From Morganella morganii (lineage in GTDB: Bacteria; Pseudomonadota; Gammaproteobacteria; Enterobacterales; Enterobacteriaceae), in assembly GCF_019243775.1 (NCBI RefSeq), contig NZ_CP069157.1:992001-1056000 (forward strand): a DNA stretch of 64,000 bases, in the 5' to 3' direction. The notes beneath the pieces were generated by a model. It was not told the DNA's origin and searched no databases. It was given only the letters and a program-made list of their open reading frames with translations. The translations under genes were made by a program, and so were the position numbers. Positions within the stretch are counted from its first letter, which is position 1. Each line of letters opens with the position of its first letter. Of this stretch, positions 51,121 through 61,116 are shown piece after piece.

Positions 51121-51714
51121 GTGAGCAAAATAATGACCCCGGATAAAACACTGCCCGATTTTAAAACACTTGATGAACTTTTGCGTCAGCAGGCCGTCGC
51201 CATGACCGCGTCAGAGATGCACGGCCTGATCACGGGTCTGCTCTGCGGCGGTAACACAGATGACAGCTGGCTGGCACTGATCCACGACCTGACCAACGAA
51301 GGCATGGCGTTTTCACAGGTTCTGGCACAGCCGCTGCGTGCTCTCTTTAATACCACATTTGAACTGCTTGATGATACCGAATGTCAGTTTAATTTACTGC
51401 TGCCGGATGATGAAGCGGGTGTGTTTGCCCGGGCTGATGAGCTGGCCGGCTGGGTCAATCACTTCTTATTAGGTCTGGGTGTGGCGGATCCGAAATTCAG
51501 TGATCGCAAGGAAGTAAAAGAAATTGTGACTGATCTGCGGGAAATCGGCATGCTGGGCTATGATGAGGCAGAAGATGCCGAAGAGTTGGATGACGCGCTG
51601 GAAGAAGTGATCGAGTATGTCCGCGTTGCGGTACAGCTGTGCTATATCTCGCTGGCGAAGCCGCGCAGCGCACAAAAGGCTGATGCGCCGGAACAGAAAC
51701 CGACATTACACTGA
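51121..51714 (+). CDS. ygfB: UPF0149 family protein YgfB
   Basis: Cytosolic UPF0149 protein. Homologues in Pseudomonas influence ampD family expression, but a role here is unknown. It has up to 197 residues from the GTG at 51121 (MSKIMTPDK), or 193 from the ATG at 51133. Neither has a good ribosome-binding site. Conserved stretches are EMHGLITGLLCGG, LTNEGMAFSQVLAQPL, GWVNHFLLGLG and the C-terminal EQKPTLH as in E. coli. Confidence 0.92.
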   Translation: MSKIMTPDKTLPDFKTLDELLRQQAVAMTASEMHGLITGLLCGGNTDDSWLALIHDLTNEGMAFSQVLAQPLRALFNTTFELLDDTECQFNLLLPDDEAGVFARADELAGWVNHFLLGLGVADPKFSDRKEVKEIVTDLREIGMLGYDEAEDAEELDDALEEVIEYVRVAVQLCYISLAKPRSAQKADAPEQKPTLH

Positions 51715-51801
51715 TATATCTGAATCTGTCCGCAGCAGATAATCTGCGGCACACTGAACCATCAGATTCCTGAATCATCACACAGTACAAGGAAAGAGGG
51801 T

Positions 51802-53121
51802 ATGAATAAACAAGAATTTATCTCACGCCGTCAGGCATTGCTGGAAAAAATGGCACCGGCCAGCGCGGCGGTTTTCTTTTCGGCACCTCCGGCACAGCGC
51901 AATGCGGACAGTGAGTATCCCTACCGCCAGCACAGTGATTTTCTCTACCTGACCGGTTTCAGTGAGCCGGAAGCCGTACTGGTACTGATTAAAAGTGATG
52001 AAACCCATAACCACAGTGTTCTGTTTAACCGGGTTCGTGATCTGACGGCGGAAATCTGGTTCGGCCGCCGTCTCGGCCAGGATGCTGCGCCGGAAAAACT
52101 GGGTATTGACCGCGCACTGCCGTTTGATGAAATCAACGAGCAGCTCTGCCAGTTGCTTAACGGCCTCGACACCCTCTATTTCGCTCAGGGCGAAATGGCG
52201 TATGCTGATACCATTGTCTTTAATGCCCTCGATACACTGCGCCGCGGCAGCCGCCGTAACCTTTCCGCGCCGGGCACGATTATTGACTGGCGGCCGATTG
52301 TCCACGAAATGCGTCTGTTTAAATCCCCGGCGGAGCTGGACATCATGCGCCGTGCCGGGAAAGTCAGTGCACTGGCACACACCCGCGCGATGGAAAAATG
52401 CCGTCCGGGTATGTACGAATACCAGTTACAGGGCGAAATTGAACACGAATTTGTCAGTAACGGCGCGCGTTTCCCGTCCTATAACACCATTGTCGGCAGC
52501 GGTGAGAACGGCTGCATTCTGCACTACACCGAAAACGAATGCCGGATGAAAGACGGCGATTTGGTGCTGATCGACGCCGGATGTGAAATTGAGGGTTATG
52601 CCGGGGATATCACCCGTACCTTCCCGGTGAACGGCAAATTCAGCAAAGAGCAGCGCGAAATCTATGATCTGGTGCTGGAAACCCTGGATGTCTCCCTCGA
52701 ACTCTACCGCCCCGGTACTTCTATTGCAGAGGTGACAGAGCGCGTGGTGGAAATCATGACGGAAGGGCTGGTAAAACTCGGCTTACTGACCGGGGATGTG
52801 CCGCATTTGATCGAGACCAAAGCATACCGCGCATTTTTCATGCATAGTCTCAGCCACTGGTTAGGACTGGATGTACATGATGTCGGCCATTACGGCACAG
52901 AACGTGACCGCATCCTGGAACCGGGTATGGTGCTGACCATCGAACCGGGGCTGTATATTGCGCCGGATGCGGATGTGCCGGAAGCATATCGCGGCATTGG
53001 TGTCCGTATCGAGGATGATATTGTCATCACAGCGGACGGCAACGAAAACCTGACCGCATCAGTGGTCAAAAACGCAGATGATATTGAGGCGCTGATGGCG
53101 CAGGCAAAACAGGCTGAATAA
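51802..53121 (+). CDS. pepP: Xaa-Pro aminopeptidase P
   Basis: Dimanganese aminopeptidase cleaving N-terminal residues before proline. It has 439 residues (441 in E. coli). The N-terminal domain is followed by a pita-bread catalytic domain with metal ligands in DAGCEIEGYAGDITRTF (two Asp), HSLSHWLGLDVHDVG (His), TIEPGLYI (Glu) and RIEDDIVI (Glu). AAGGAAAGAGG precedes the ATG. ubiH follows after 3 nt. Confidence 0.97.
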   Translation: MNKQEFISRRQALLEKMAPASAAVFFSAPPAQRNADSEYPYRQHSDFLYLTGFSEPEAVLVLIKSDETHNHSVLFNRVRDLTAEIWFGRRLGQDAAPEKLGIDRALPFDEINEQLCQLLNGLDTLYFAQGEMAYADTIVFNALDTLRRGSRRNLSAPGTIIDWRPIVHEMRLFKSPAELDIMRRAGKVSALAHTRAMEKCRPGMYEYQLQGEIEHEFVSNGARFPSYNTIVGSGENGCILHYTENECRMKDGDLVLIDAGCEIEGYAGDITRTFPVNGKFSKEQREIYDLVLETLDVSLELYRPGTSIAEVTERVVEIMTEGLVKLGLLTGDVPHLIETKAYRAFFMHSLSHWLGLDVHDVGHYGTERDRILEPGMVLTIEPGLYIAPDADVPEAYRGIGVRIEDDIVITADGNENLTASVVKNADDIEALMAQAKQAE

Positions 53122-53124
53122 TTA

Positions 53125-54327
53125 ATGAGTGTGATAATCACCGGGGGCGGAATGACCGGCGCAACACTGGCGCTGGCACTTTCCCGCCTCAGTCACGGCA
53201 GGCTTCCCGTTGCACTGGCGGAAGCCAGATTACCGGATGACCATCATCCGGGGTTTGATGCGCGGGCGATTGCCCTGGCATACGGTACCTGTCAGCGGCT
53301 GGAGAAAATCGGGCTGTGGTCCGCCCTGAAAGCGCATGCGGCGCCGATTACCCGGGTGCATGTGTCTGATCAGGGGCATACCGGCTGTGTGAATATTACC
53401 GCCGGTGATTATGATATTGATGCGCTCGGACAGGTGATTGAGCTGTATGATGCCGGGCAAACCCTGTTTGCCGAACTGGCAAAAGCCGAAAATGTCACGT
53501 TGTATTGTCCGGACAGCGTAAAAAGCATTACCCGTACAATGGATTCGGTCAGTGTTCAGCTGGACAGCGGCAAAACACTGAACGGTCAGGTTCTGATCGC
53601 GGCGGACGGCAGTCACTCTGCGGTCGCGCAACAATGCGGTATGCAGTGGAGCGACACCCCGTATGAGCAGGTGGCGGTGATTGCCAATGTGATGACAGAA
53701 TTGGATCCGCAGGGGCGGGCGTTTGAGCGTTTCACCCCGCAGGGGCCGCTGGCCATGCTGCCGATGACAGAAGGGCGCAGTTCGCTGGTCTGGTGTCACC
53801 GTGCAGAGCATGCGGAAGCCGTGCGTGAATGGGATGATGAGACTTTCTGCCGCGAATTGCAGAAAGCCTTTGGCTGGCAACTGGGCAAAATTGTCACTGC
53901 CGGTGCCCGTCACTGTTATCCGCTGACTCTGAGTGCCGCGCACTCTCAGATTTCCCACCGCCTGGCGCTGGTGGGTAACGCCTCGCAGACACTCCATCCG
54001 ATCGCCGGCCAGGGTTTTAACCTGGGAATGCGTGACGTGATGGCACTGGCGGAGGTTATCAGTCAGGCGTTTTTATCACAGGAAGATATTGGTCAGTACC
54101 GTGTGCTGATGCAATATCATGCCGCCCGTGAGGCTGACCGGCAGGCGACAATGACCCTGACCGACAGCCTGGTGCGCCTTTTCTCCAACAGTTGCTTCCC
54201 GCTGGCCGCCGGACGGAATGCCGGTCTGATGGCAATGGAAATGCTGCCGTTTCTGCGCAACCGGCTGGCAAAACAGACTCTCGGCTGGGTCGCGCAGCCG
54301 CTTAACACCGCCACGGAAAGAGGATAA
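53125..54327 (+). CDS. ubiH: 2-octaprenyl-6-methoxyphenol hydroxylase UbiH
   Basis: FAD monooxygenase hydroxylating C1 of the ubiquinone ring in the Ubi complex. It has 400 residues. The N-terminal FAD motif is GGGMTGATLALALSRL, DARAIALAYGTCQRLE is near residue 48, and the second FAD motif is LVGNASQTLHPIAGQGFNLG near 290. The Asn in place of the usual Asp in GNA also occurs in E. coli UbiH. It sits in the pepP-ubiH-ubiI operon. Confidence 0.96.
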   Translation: MSVIITGGGMTGATLALALSRLSHGRLPVALAEARLPDDHHPGFDARAIALAYGTCQRLEKIGLWSALKAHAAPITRVHVSDQGHTGCVNITAGDYDIDALGQVIELYDAGQTLFAELAKAENVTLYCPDSVKSITRTMDSVSVQLDSGKTLNGQVLIAADGSHSAVAQQCGMQWSDTPYEQVAVIANVMTELDPQGRAFERFTPQGPLAMLPMTEGRSSLVWCHRAEHAEAVREWDDETFCRELQKAFGWQLGKIVTAGARHCYPLTLSAAHSQISHRLALVGNASQTLHPIAGQGFNLGMRDVMALAEVISQAFLSQEDIGQYRVLMQYHAAREADRQATMTLTDSLVRLFSNSCFPLAAGRNAGLMAMEMLPFLRNRLAKQTLGWVAQPLNTATERG

Positions 54328-54330
54328 ACA

Positions 54331-55566
54331 ATGCAGTCATATGATGTGGTAATTGCCGGTGGCGGCATGGTCGGGCTGGCACTGGCCTGTGGTCTGCACG
54401 GCTGCGGGCTGCGTATCGCCGTGATTGAAAAGCAGGCGCCGGATACCCGTTTTGATCCGCAGGCGCCGTTTGCTGTCCGGGTCTCCGCCATCAACAGTGC
54501 CAGTGAGCGCTTACTGGGGCGACTGGGTGTCTGGCAGGATATTCTGGCAAAACGCGCGGCACCGTATCAGGGCATGGAAGTGTGGGATAACGACAGCTTT
54601 GGCCGTATTGCGTTCAGCGCGGCGGAAGCCCATTGTGAACACCTTGGTCATATCATTGAGAACGATGTGATCCGCAACGCGCTCTGGGAGCGGGTGCAAA
54701 AGCTGTCTGATGTAACACTGCTCACCGGTACGCAAATCCGTCAGGTGGTGTGGGGCGAAAACGATGCCTTTATCACCCTGGAAAATGACGACATGCTCAC
54801 GACCCGCTTAGTGGCCGGGGCAGACGGTGCAAATTCCTGGCTGCGTCAGCATGCGGATATCCCGGTTTCGTTTTGGGATTATGAGCATCACGCGCTGGTC
54901 GCCACCATCCGCACAGAACTGCCGCATGAGAATGTGGCGCGTCAGGTTTTCCACGGCGACGGCATTCTGGCATTTCTGCCGCTGCCGGATGCACATCACT
55001 GCTCAATTGTCTGGTCTCTGCCCGGACTGACAGCACAGCACTGTCTGGATCTGGATGATGCTGCGTTTAACCATAAACTGGCAGCGGCGTTTGATCTGCG
55101 CCTCGGGCTGTGTGAAGTGGTCAGTGAGCGGCGGGCAATCCCGCTGACCGGACGTTATGCCCGTCAGTTCGCCGCGCCGCGTCTGGCGCTGCTGGGCGAT
55201 GCGGCTCACACCATTCATCCGCTGGCCGGACAGGGTGTTAACCTCGGTTTTATGGATGTGGCAGAGCTGATTGGCGAAATCCGCCGTCTGACGGCTGAAG
55301 GCAAAGATATCGGTAACTATTTCTGGCTGCGCCGTTTTGAGCGCCGCCGCAAGCAGAGTGCCGCAATGATGCTGGCCGGAATGCAGGGTTTCCGTGAACT
55401 GTTCGACGGCAGCAATCCGGTGAAAAAACTGGTCCGTGATGTCGGTCTGGTGCTGGCAGACACACTGCCGGGCGTGAAACCGGCGCTGCTGCGCCATGCC
55501 CGCGGACTGAGTGATATGCCGGACTGGCTGCGTGAACCGAAGCCGGCATCAGCTGAAAAAATCTAA
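54331..55566 (+). CDS. ubiI: 2-octaprenylphenol hydroxylase UbiI (VisC)
   Basis: FAD monooxygenase hydroxylating C5 of the ubiquinone precursor. It has 411 residues (400 in E. coli), with a longer C-tail. FAD motif AGGGMVGLALACGL, RVSAINSASERLL (near 52), GADGANSWLRQ (near 165) and ALLGDAAHTIHPLAGQGVNLG (near 288). It follows ubiH after 3 nt, so the two are translated together. Both paralogues clearly derive from one ancestor. Confidence 0.96.
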   Translation: MQSYDVVIAGGGMVGLALACGLHGCGLRIAVIEKQAPDTRFDPQAPFAVRVSAINSASERLLGRLGVWQDILAKRAAPYQGMEVWDNDSFGRIAFSAAEAHCEHLGHIIENDVIRNALWERVQKLSDVTLLTGTQIRQVVWGENDAFITLENDDMLTTRLVAGADGANSWLRQHADIPVSFWDYEHHALVATIRTELPHENVARQVFHGDGILAFLPLPDAHHCSIVWSLPGLTAQHCLDLDDAAFNHKLAAAFDLRLGLCEVVSERRAIPLTGRYARQFAAPRLALLGDAAHTIHPLAGQGVNLGFMDVAELIGEIRRLTAEGKDIGNYFWLRRFERRRKQSAAMMLAGMQGFRELFDGSNPVKKLVRDVGLVLADTLPGVKPALLRHARGLSDMPDWLREPKPASAEKI

Positions 55567-55871
55567 TTTAAGGGCTTTTTTCACATTAGTTTTATTCATA
55601 ATGCACTAAAAATTAACCGGTCGATCCGGCCGGTGTTTTAGTGCATTCCCGCCGCTTAATTCAAAACTATCACCTGTTAATGCTTTTTTGCGCCTCAGGG
55701 CTCAGAATGGCAGATGAAAAATCTGCATACTGACGGCTCGTATTTTTCCGTCCGCGTACACGGTCACAATTTTTTCTTATGGTTACGTTTGTGATTCGGT
55801 GATAACGTCAGGAAAAGGGTATCGTTTGCGCGGTACACGCTGCGCACTATGTCTGACTGAAAGGGGATAGA
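55567..55871. other. Intergenic region upstream of gcvT
   Basis: 305 nt without a gene. It holds a large inverted repeat at 55600-55647 (listed separately) and then an AT-rich stretch leading to gcvT, where GcvA/Lrp-type control would be expected. No glycine-riboswitch signature could be found. AAAGGGG before the gcvT ATG is the ribosome-binding site. Confidence 0.55.
55600..55647. repeat. 12-bp perfect inverted repeat between ubiI and gcvT
   Basis: AATGCACTAAAA (55600-55611) is the exact reverse complement of TTTTAGTGCATT (55636-55647). ACCGG (55616-55620) pairs with CCGGT (55630-55634) inside. It has no T run on the + strand side. It begins 33 nt after the ubiI stop and could be a protein-binding palindrome, an mRNA 3'-end hairpin or part of a small RNA. 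Confidence 0.75.
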
Positions 55872-56966
55872 ATGGCACAACACACACCACTGTCCGGTGA
55901 GCACGTTGCCTGCGGGGCAAAAATGGTGGATTTCCACGGCTGGATGATGCCGCTGCACTACGGCTCCCAGATCGAAGAGCACCACAATGTCCGCAATGAC
56001 GCCGGTATGTTCGATGTTTCCCATATGACAATCGTGGACTTTCATGGTCCGCAATGTCAGCAGTTCCTCCGTTATCTTCTCGCCAACGATGTGGCAAAAC
56101 TCACCGAAAAAGGCAAAGCACTGTATACCGGGATGCTCAATGCGTCCGGCGGTGTGATCGATGATCTTATCGTCTATTACTTTGCGGATGATTTTTACCG
56201 GCTGGTGGTGAACTCCGCCACCCGTGAAAAAGATCTGGCGTGGATTGACGAACATCGCAAAAACTTTGCGGCTGAGATGACAGTCCGTGATGATTTGGCG
56301 ATGATTGCTGTTCAGGGGCCGCATGCCAAAGAAAAAGTTGCGACACTGCTGAGTGCGGAACAAAAAGCCGCCGTCGCCGGGATGAAACCGTTTTACGGCG
56401 TGCAGAGCGGCGATTATTTCATTGCCACTACCGGGTACACCGGCGAGGAAGGTTATGAAATCGCGCTGCCCGCAGAGCAGGCTGCTGACCTGTGGAAAAA
56501 ACTGCTGGCCGCCGGGGTGAAACCTGCCGGGTTAGGAGCGCGGGATACCTTACGCCTCGAAGCTGGCATGAATCTTTACAGCCAGGAGATGGACGAAACC
56601 GTCAATCCGCTGGCGGCGAATATGGGCTGGACTATTGCCTGGCAGCCGGAAGACCGGAAATTTATCGGCCGTGAGGCACTGGAAAAATTCCGCCGTGACG
56701 GCACTGAAAAACAGGTCGGTCTGGTGATGCGCGAAAAAGGCGTACTGCGGGCCGGAATGGAAGTCCGCTTTACTGATGAGCTCGGCAAATTACAGACCGG
56801 CGTTATCACCAGCGGAACTTTCTCCCCGTCACTGGGATTCAGTATCGCGCTGGCCCGCGTCCCGCAGGGGATCGGCAATACCGCTATTGTACAGGTGCGC
56901 AACCGTGAAGTGCCTGTTGAGGTCGTGAAACCGGGATTTGTCCGTAACGGCAAAGCACTGGTCTGA
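55872..56966 (+). CDS. gcvT: Glycine cleavage T protein (aminomethyltransferase)
   Basis: Transfers the methylene group from aminomethylated GcvH to tetrahydrofolate and releases ammonia. It has 364 residues, as in E. coli. [24 protein letters not shown] (split at residues 4-27), MFDVSHMT (near 49), [16 protein letters not shown] (folate-binding Glu region) and a C-terminal barrel ending FVRNGKALV. It is the first gene of gcvTHP. Confidence 0.97.
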   Translation: MAQHTPLSGEHVACGAKMVDFHGWMMPLHYGSQIEEHHNVRNDAGMFDVSHMTIVDFHGPQCQQFLRYLLANDVAKLTEKGKALYTGMLNASGGVIDDLIVYYFADDFYRLVVNSATREKDLAWIDEHRKNFAAEMTVRDDLAMIAVQGPHAKEKVATLLSAEQKAAVAGMKPFYGVQSGDYFIATTGYTGEEGYEIALPAEQAADLWKKLLAAGVKPAGLGARDTLRLEAGMNLYSQEMDETVNPLAANMGWTIAWQPEDRKFIGREALEKFRRDGTEKQVGLVMREKGVLRAGMEVRFTDELGKLQTGVITSGTFSPSLGFSIALARVPQGIGNTAIVQVRNREVPVEVVKPGFVRNGKALV

Positions 56967-57021
56967 ACATCCGTATTTTATTGTTAAATTTTGAGAAACC
57001 CGATAACAGGAGCCGTTGGCG

Positions 57022-57417
57022 ATGAGTAATATACCTGAGAATCTGAAATATACAGAAGATCACGAGTGGGTTCGCCATGAGAGTGGTGATGAGTATGTGG
57101 CAGGGATCACTGACTACGCGCAGGAACTGCTGGGCGATGTGGTTTTTGTTGAATTACCGGAAGTGGGTGATGAAATCACGTTTGGTGAGGCATTCGGTAC
57201 CGTTGAGTCGGTAAAAGCGGCATCTGACCTGTATGCGCCGGTGACCGGCACCGTTATCGCCGTGAACGAAGCACTGGAAGACAGCCCGGAACTGGTAAAC
57301 AGCGAGCCGTATGAAGGCGGCTGGATGATCCGTATTAAAATCACGGATCCGGATGAGTTTGCCGGTCTGATGGACGCAGCCAAATACGCAGAACTGCAGG
57401 CTGAAGAAGAAGACTGA
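57022..57417 (+). CDS. gcvH: Glycine cleavage H protein
   Basis: Small lipoyl carrier that shuttles the aminomethyl group between GcvP, GcvT and Lpd. The ATG at 57022 gives 131 residues ([10 protein letters not shown]). A TTG two codons earlier is too close to the AGGAG ribosome-binding site. The lipoyl lysine is K65 in [12 protein letters not shown]. The acidic C-terminus is AEEED. A terminator-like hairpin separates it from gcvP. Confidence 0.97.
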   Translation: MSNIPENLKYTEDHEWVRHESGDEYVAGITDYAQELLGDVVFVELPEVGDEITFGEAFGTVESVKAASDLYAPVTGTVIAVNEALEDSPELVNSEPYEGGWMIRIKITDPDEFAGLMDAAKYAELQAEEED

Positions 57418-57428
57418 CGGATTGCGGA

Positions 57429-57459
57429 ACCCTGTTTGTAAGTAAACAGGGTTTTTTTT
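57429..57459 (+). terminator. Terminator-like hairpin between gcvH and gcvP
   Basis: ACCCTGTTT (57429-57437) pairs with AAACAGGGT (57444-57452) around a 6-nt loop, followed by eight T in total. It lies inside the gcv gene run, 12 nt after the gcvH stop and 43 nt before gcvP. It would lower gcvP expression relative to gcvTH unless read through. Confidence 0.82.
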
Positions 57460-57501
57460 CGGGTTTTTATTGAATCAGACAATGTCAGGAACCGGAGAAC
57501 A

Positions 57502-60378
57502 ATGACTCAAACTTTAACGCAGCTTGAAAACCGGGGTGAATTTGTCCGCCGTCATATCGGCGCATCCCCTGAACAACAGCAGCATATGCTGAAAACGGTC
57601 GGTGCGGCATCACTTGAAGATCTCACCCGCCATATTGTCCCTGATGATATTCAGCTGGATATCCCGCCTGCCGTGGGCGAAGGGGCAACCGAACAGGATG
57701 CGCTGGCAGAACTGAAAATCATTGCCGGGCTGAATCAGCAATTTACCTCTTACATCGGCCAGGGCTATGCACCGACCATTCTGCCGCCGGTAATTTTACG
57801 CAATCTGCTGGAAAATCCGGGCTGGTATACCGCGTACACGCCGTATCAGCCGGAAATCTCCCAGGGCCGCCTGGAAGCACTGCTGAATTTCCAGCAGGTG
57901 ACTATCGACCTGACCGGTCTGGAGCTGGCATCTGCCTCACTGCTTGATGAAGCGACCGCTGCGGCGGAAGCGATGGCGATGGCAAAACGCGTCAGCAAAA
58001 AGAAAAATGCCAACCGCTTTTTCATTGCGGATGACGTGCATCCGCAAACCCTGGATGTGATCCGCACCCGCGCTGAATATTTCGGTTTTGAACTGATAAT
58101 CGATAGTGCGGAAAAAGCCCTTGATTACGATGATGTGTTCGGTGTGCTGTTGCAGCAGACCGGCACCGGCGGACAGATCCATGATTACCGTGAATTACTG
58201 GCACAGTTACATCAGCGTCAGGTGATCACCAGTGTGGCAGCCGATATTATGGCGCTGGTCCTGCTGGAAGCGCCGGGCAAACAGGGCGCGGATATCGTCT
58301 TCGGCTCAGCCCAGCGTTTTGGTGTGCCGATGGGCTACGGCGGCCCTCATGCTGCCTTCTTTGCCTGCCGTGATGCTTACAAACGTGCGATGCCGGGCCG
58401 TCTTATCGGGGTATCCATTGATGCCGCCGGTAACCGTGCTCTGCGTCTGGCGCTGCAAACCCGCGAACAGCATATCCGCCGTGAAAAAGCGAACTCCAAT
58501 ATCTGTACCTCTCAGGTTCTGCTGGCAAATATCGCCGGGATGTATGCGGTCTACCACGGGCCGGAAGGTTTGAAACGGATTGCCGGCCGCATTCACCGCC
58601 TGACCGATATTCTGGCGAAAGCGCTGACAGATGCAGGTCTGCGTCTGCGTAACACCACCTGGTTTGATACCCTGACGATTGAAGTGCAGGACAAAGCTGC
58701 CGTTCTGGCCCGTGCCAAAGCGGCGCGTATCAACCTGCGTACCGATCTGCCGGGTGCCGTTGCGGTCACCCTGAGCGAAACCACGCAGCGTGAATGTCTG
58801 GAAAATCTGTACGCGGTACTGACCGGACAGGAAGCACAGTGGGATATTGATGCACTCGATGCACAGGTTGCCGCTTCTTCTGAATCCATTCCTGCCGCGC
58901 TGCGCCGCGAAGGGGAGATTCTGAAGCATCCGAACTTCCGCCGCTATCACAGCGAAACGGATATGATGCGCTATCTGCACAGTCTGGCCCGCAAAGACCT
59001 GGCGCTGGATCAGGCGATGATCCCGCTCGGCTCCTGTACCATGAAACTGAATGCGGCTGCGGAGATGATCCCGATAACCTGGCCGGAATTCGGTAATATG
59101 CATCCGTTCTGCCCGCCGGAGCAGGCTCAGGGCTATCATGTGATGATAGAACAGCTCTCCCGCTGGCTGGTGTTGCTGACCGGTTATGACGCCATGTGTA
59201 TGCAGCCGAACTCCGGCGCACAGGGGGAATATGCCGGGCTGGTGACTATCCGCCGCTATCAGGAAAGCAAAGGTGAAGGGCACCGCACTATCTGTCTGAT
59301 CCCGCAGTCTGCTCACGGCACTAACCCGGCCTCAGCCAATATGGCGGGGATGGAAGTCGTGGTGGTGGCCTGTGATGAAGACGGTAACATTGATCTGGCG
59401 GATTTACGGGCGAAAGCAGAACAGCACAGTGAAAATCTGTCCTGTGTGATGATCACTTATCCGTCCACCCACGGGGTGTATGAAGAGGGTGTGCGCGAAG
59501 TCTGTGATATCATTCATGAATTCGGTGGCCAGGTGTATCTGGACGGCGCGAACATGAACGCACAGGTCGGCGTGACCACGCCGGGCTTTATCGGCGCGGA
59601 TGTTTCTCACCTTAACCTGCACAAGACCTTCAGTATTCCGCACGGCGGCGGCGGCCCGGGTATGGGGCCGATTGGTGTGAAAAAACACCTCGCACCGTTT
59701 GTGCCGGGGCACACCATTGTCACCTCTGAGCTGCTGACCTCTCAGGGCGCGGTATCCGCCGCACCGTTCGGCAGTGCTTCCATTCTGCCGATCAGCTGGA
59801 TGTATATCCGCATGATGGGTGCGCAGGGGCTGCGTCAGGCCAGTCAGGTGGCGATCCTCAATGCCAACTATATCGCAGCACGGCTGAAATCCGCTTACGA
59901 TGTGCTTTATACCGGCCGTAACGGCTATGTGGCGCATGAATGTATTCTGGATATCCGTCCGCTGAAAGCGAAGTTTGGTATTACGGAGATGGATATTGCC
60001 AAGCGTCTGATTGACTACGGTTTCCATGCACCGACTATGTCTTTTCCGGTCGGCGGCACACTGATGGTTGAGCCGACAGAGTCCGAAAGCCAGACGGAGC
60101 TGGATCGCTTTATTGATGCGATGCTGGGTATCCGTGCGGAAATGGAGCGGGTCGGCAGTGGTGAGTGGACAGCGGAAGATAACCCTCTGGTGAATGCCCC
60201 GCATATCCAGACTGAACTGGCAGCGGAGTGGTCACACCCGTACAGCCGTGAAGTGGCGGTATTCCCGACTCAATCCACCCGTGACAACAAATACTGGCCG
60301 ACGGTTAAACGGCTGGATGATGTCTACGGTGACCGTCACCTTCAGTGCTCCTGTGCACCGATGAGTGATTACGAGTAA
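57502..60378 (+). CDS. gcvP: Glycine dehydrogenase (decarboxylating), P protein
   Basis: PLP enzyme that decarboxylates glycine and loads the aminomethyl group onto GcvH. It has 958 residues (957 in E. coli), made of two homologous halves. The PLP lysine is K708 in [18 protein letters not shown]. Also visible are [20 protein letters not shown] (near 113), [19 protein letters not shown] and [21 protein letters not shown] precedes the ATG. Confidence 0.97.
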   Translation: MTQTLTQLENRGEFVRRHIGASPEQQQHMLKTVGAASLEDLTRHIVPDDIQLDIPPAVGEGATEQDALAELKIIAGLNQQFTSYIGQGYAPTILPPVILRNLLENPGWYTAYTPYQPEISQGRLEALLNFQQVTIDLTGLELASASLLDEATAAAEAMAMAKRVSKKKNANRFFIADDVHPQTLDVIRTRAEYFGFELIIDSAEKALDYDDVFGVLLQQTGTGGQIHDYRELLAQLHQRQVITSVAADIMALVLLEAPGKQGADIVFGSAQRFGVPMGYGGPHAAFFACRDAYKRAMPGRLIGVSIDAAGNRALRLALQTREQHIRREKANSNICTSQVLLANIAGMYAVYHGPEGLKRIAGRIHRLTDILAKALTDAGLRLRNTTWFDTLTIEVQDKAAVLARAKAARINLRTDLPGAVAVTLSETTQRECLENLYAVLTGQEAQWDIDALDAQVAASSESIPAALRREGEILKHPNFRRYHSETDMMRYLHSLARKDLALDQAMIPLGSCTMKLNAAAEMIPITWPEFGNMHPFCPPEQAQGYHVMIEQLSRWLVLLTGYDAMCMQPNSGAQGEYAGLVTIRRYQESKGEGHRTICLIPQSAHGTNPASANMAGMEVVVVACDEDGNIDLADLRAKAEQHSENLSCVMITYPSTHGVYEEGVREVCDIIHEFGGQVYLDGANMNAQVGVTTPGFIGADVSHLNLHKTFSIPHGGGGPGMGPIGVKKHLAPFVPGHTIVTSELLTSQGAVSAAPFGSASILPISWMYIRMMGAQGLRQASQVAILNANYIAARLKSAYDVLYTGRNGYVAHECILDIRPLKAKFGITEMDIAKRLIDYGFHAPTMSFPVGGTLMVEPTESESQTELDRFIDAMLGIRAEMERVGSGEWTAEDNPLVNAPHIQTELAAEWSHPYSREVAVFPTQSTRDNKYWPTVKRLDDVYGDRHLQCSCAPMSDYE

Positions 60379-60394
60379 ACGGTAAACGATAAAG

Positions 60395-60430
60395 AAAAGG
60401 CCGGTTGTGGTAACACAACCGGCCTTTTTT
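60395..60430. terminator. Bidirectional terminator between gcvP and the HD gene
   Basis: AAAAGGCCGGTTGTG (60395-60409) pairs with CACAACCGGCCTTTT (60414-60428) around a GTAA loop. A/T runs on both sides let it serve both convergent genes. Confidence 0.92.
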
Positions 60431-60431
60431 A

Positions 60432-61037
60432 TCAGTGCAGCCAGCCTTTCTGCTTCGCGGTATCCAGTTCGGCGCGTAACCACGCCCAGAATGCCGGATG
60501 CACATCCGCAATAAATTTCGTGCGGTCAATTACCTGTTCCAGTGAAATATTGTTTTCCACCCAGCTCTGACCATTGTTGTGCAGATTCATCAGCACCGGC
60601 ATCACGCGGTCGATCATATTGGCGATACGGGCTTCGCAGGTCTCTGCGGCGTCATACTCATTCCACAGCGCCTGAAACTCATCCGCCTGCGGCTGCGGCA
60701 GCAGGCCGAAAATCCGTTTTGCGGCAGCCACTTCTTTTTCCGCAATCGCTTCGCGGGCGGCCAGATCAAAGACCAGCACGTCCCCGGCGTCAATTTCCAC
60801 CACATCATGCAGCAGTGCCATTTTCAGGATCCGCAGCATATCCGCATCCTCAACATACGGCGCAAAAGCCATTGCTGTCATGGCAAAATGCCAGCTGTGT
60901 TCAGCGGAGTTTTCCTGACGTTCATTGTTCAGCAGGCGGGTTTTGCGGTAAACGCTTTTGAGCTTATCCAGCTCCATAACAAAGGTGATTAACTGAGAAA
61001 AAGGAATGACTTCCTGTGCGGGAACAGCTGATGACAT
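60432..61037 (-). CDS. HD-domain phosphohydrolase (YfbR/HDDC2-like)
   Basis: A 201-residue cytosolic HD-superfamily protein. Metal-binding residues fit the HD pattern: His in ENSAEHSWHFAM (near 47), HD in KMALLHDVVEIDAGD (near 75-76) and a distal Asp in ANMIDRVMPVL (near 141). The set resembles 5'-deoxynucleotidases of the YfbR/HDDC2 group, so nucleotide monophosphate hydrolysis is a plausible but untested activity. In E. coli no such gene lies between gcvP and ygfZ. Its 3' end shares the gcvP terminator. Confidence 0.8.
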   Translation of the reverse strand: MSSAVPAQEVIPFSQLITFVMELDKLKSVYRKTRLLNNERQENSAEHSWHFAMTAMAFAPYVEDADMLRILKMALLHDVVEIDAGDVLVFDLAAREAIAEKEVAAAKRIFGLLPQPQADEFQALWNEYDAAETCEARIANMIDRVMPVLMNLHNNGQSWVENNISLEQVIDRTKFIADVHPAFWAWLRAELDTAKQKGWLH

Positions 61038-61116
61038 AACAACCTCAATACGGATTTATACGGAATACCCCCGGGCGCAGAGACAGGGTATCTCTGCGCC
61101 CGGGTATGACGGGAAA

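Noticed and set aside
55567-55871. Possible glycine riboswitch before gcvT
   Set aside because: No paired aptamer core or the conserved glycine-aptamer sequence could be found. Enterobacteria usually use GcvA and Lrp instead.
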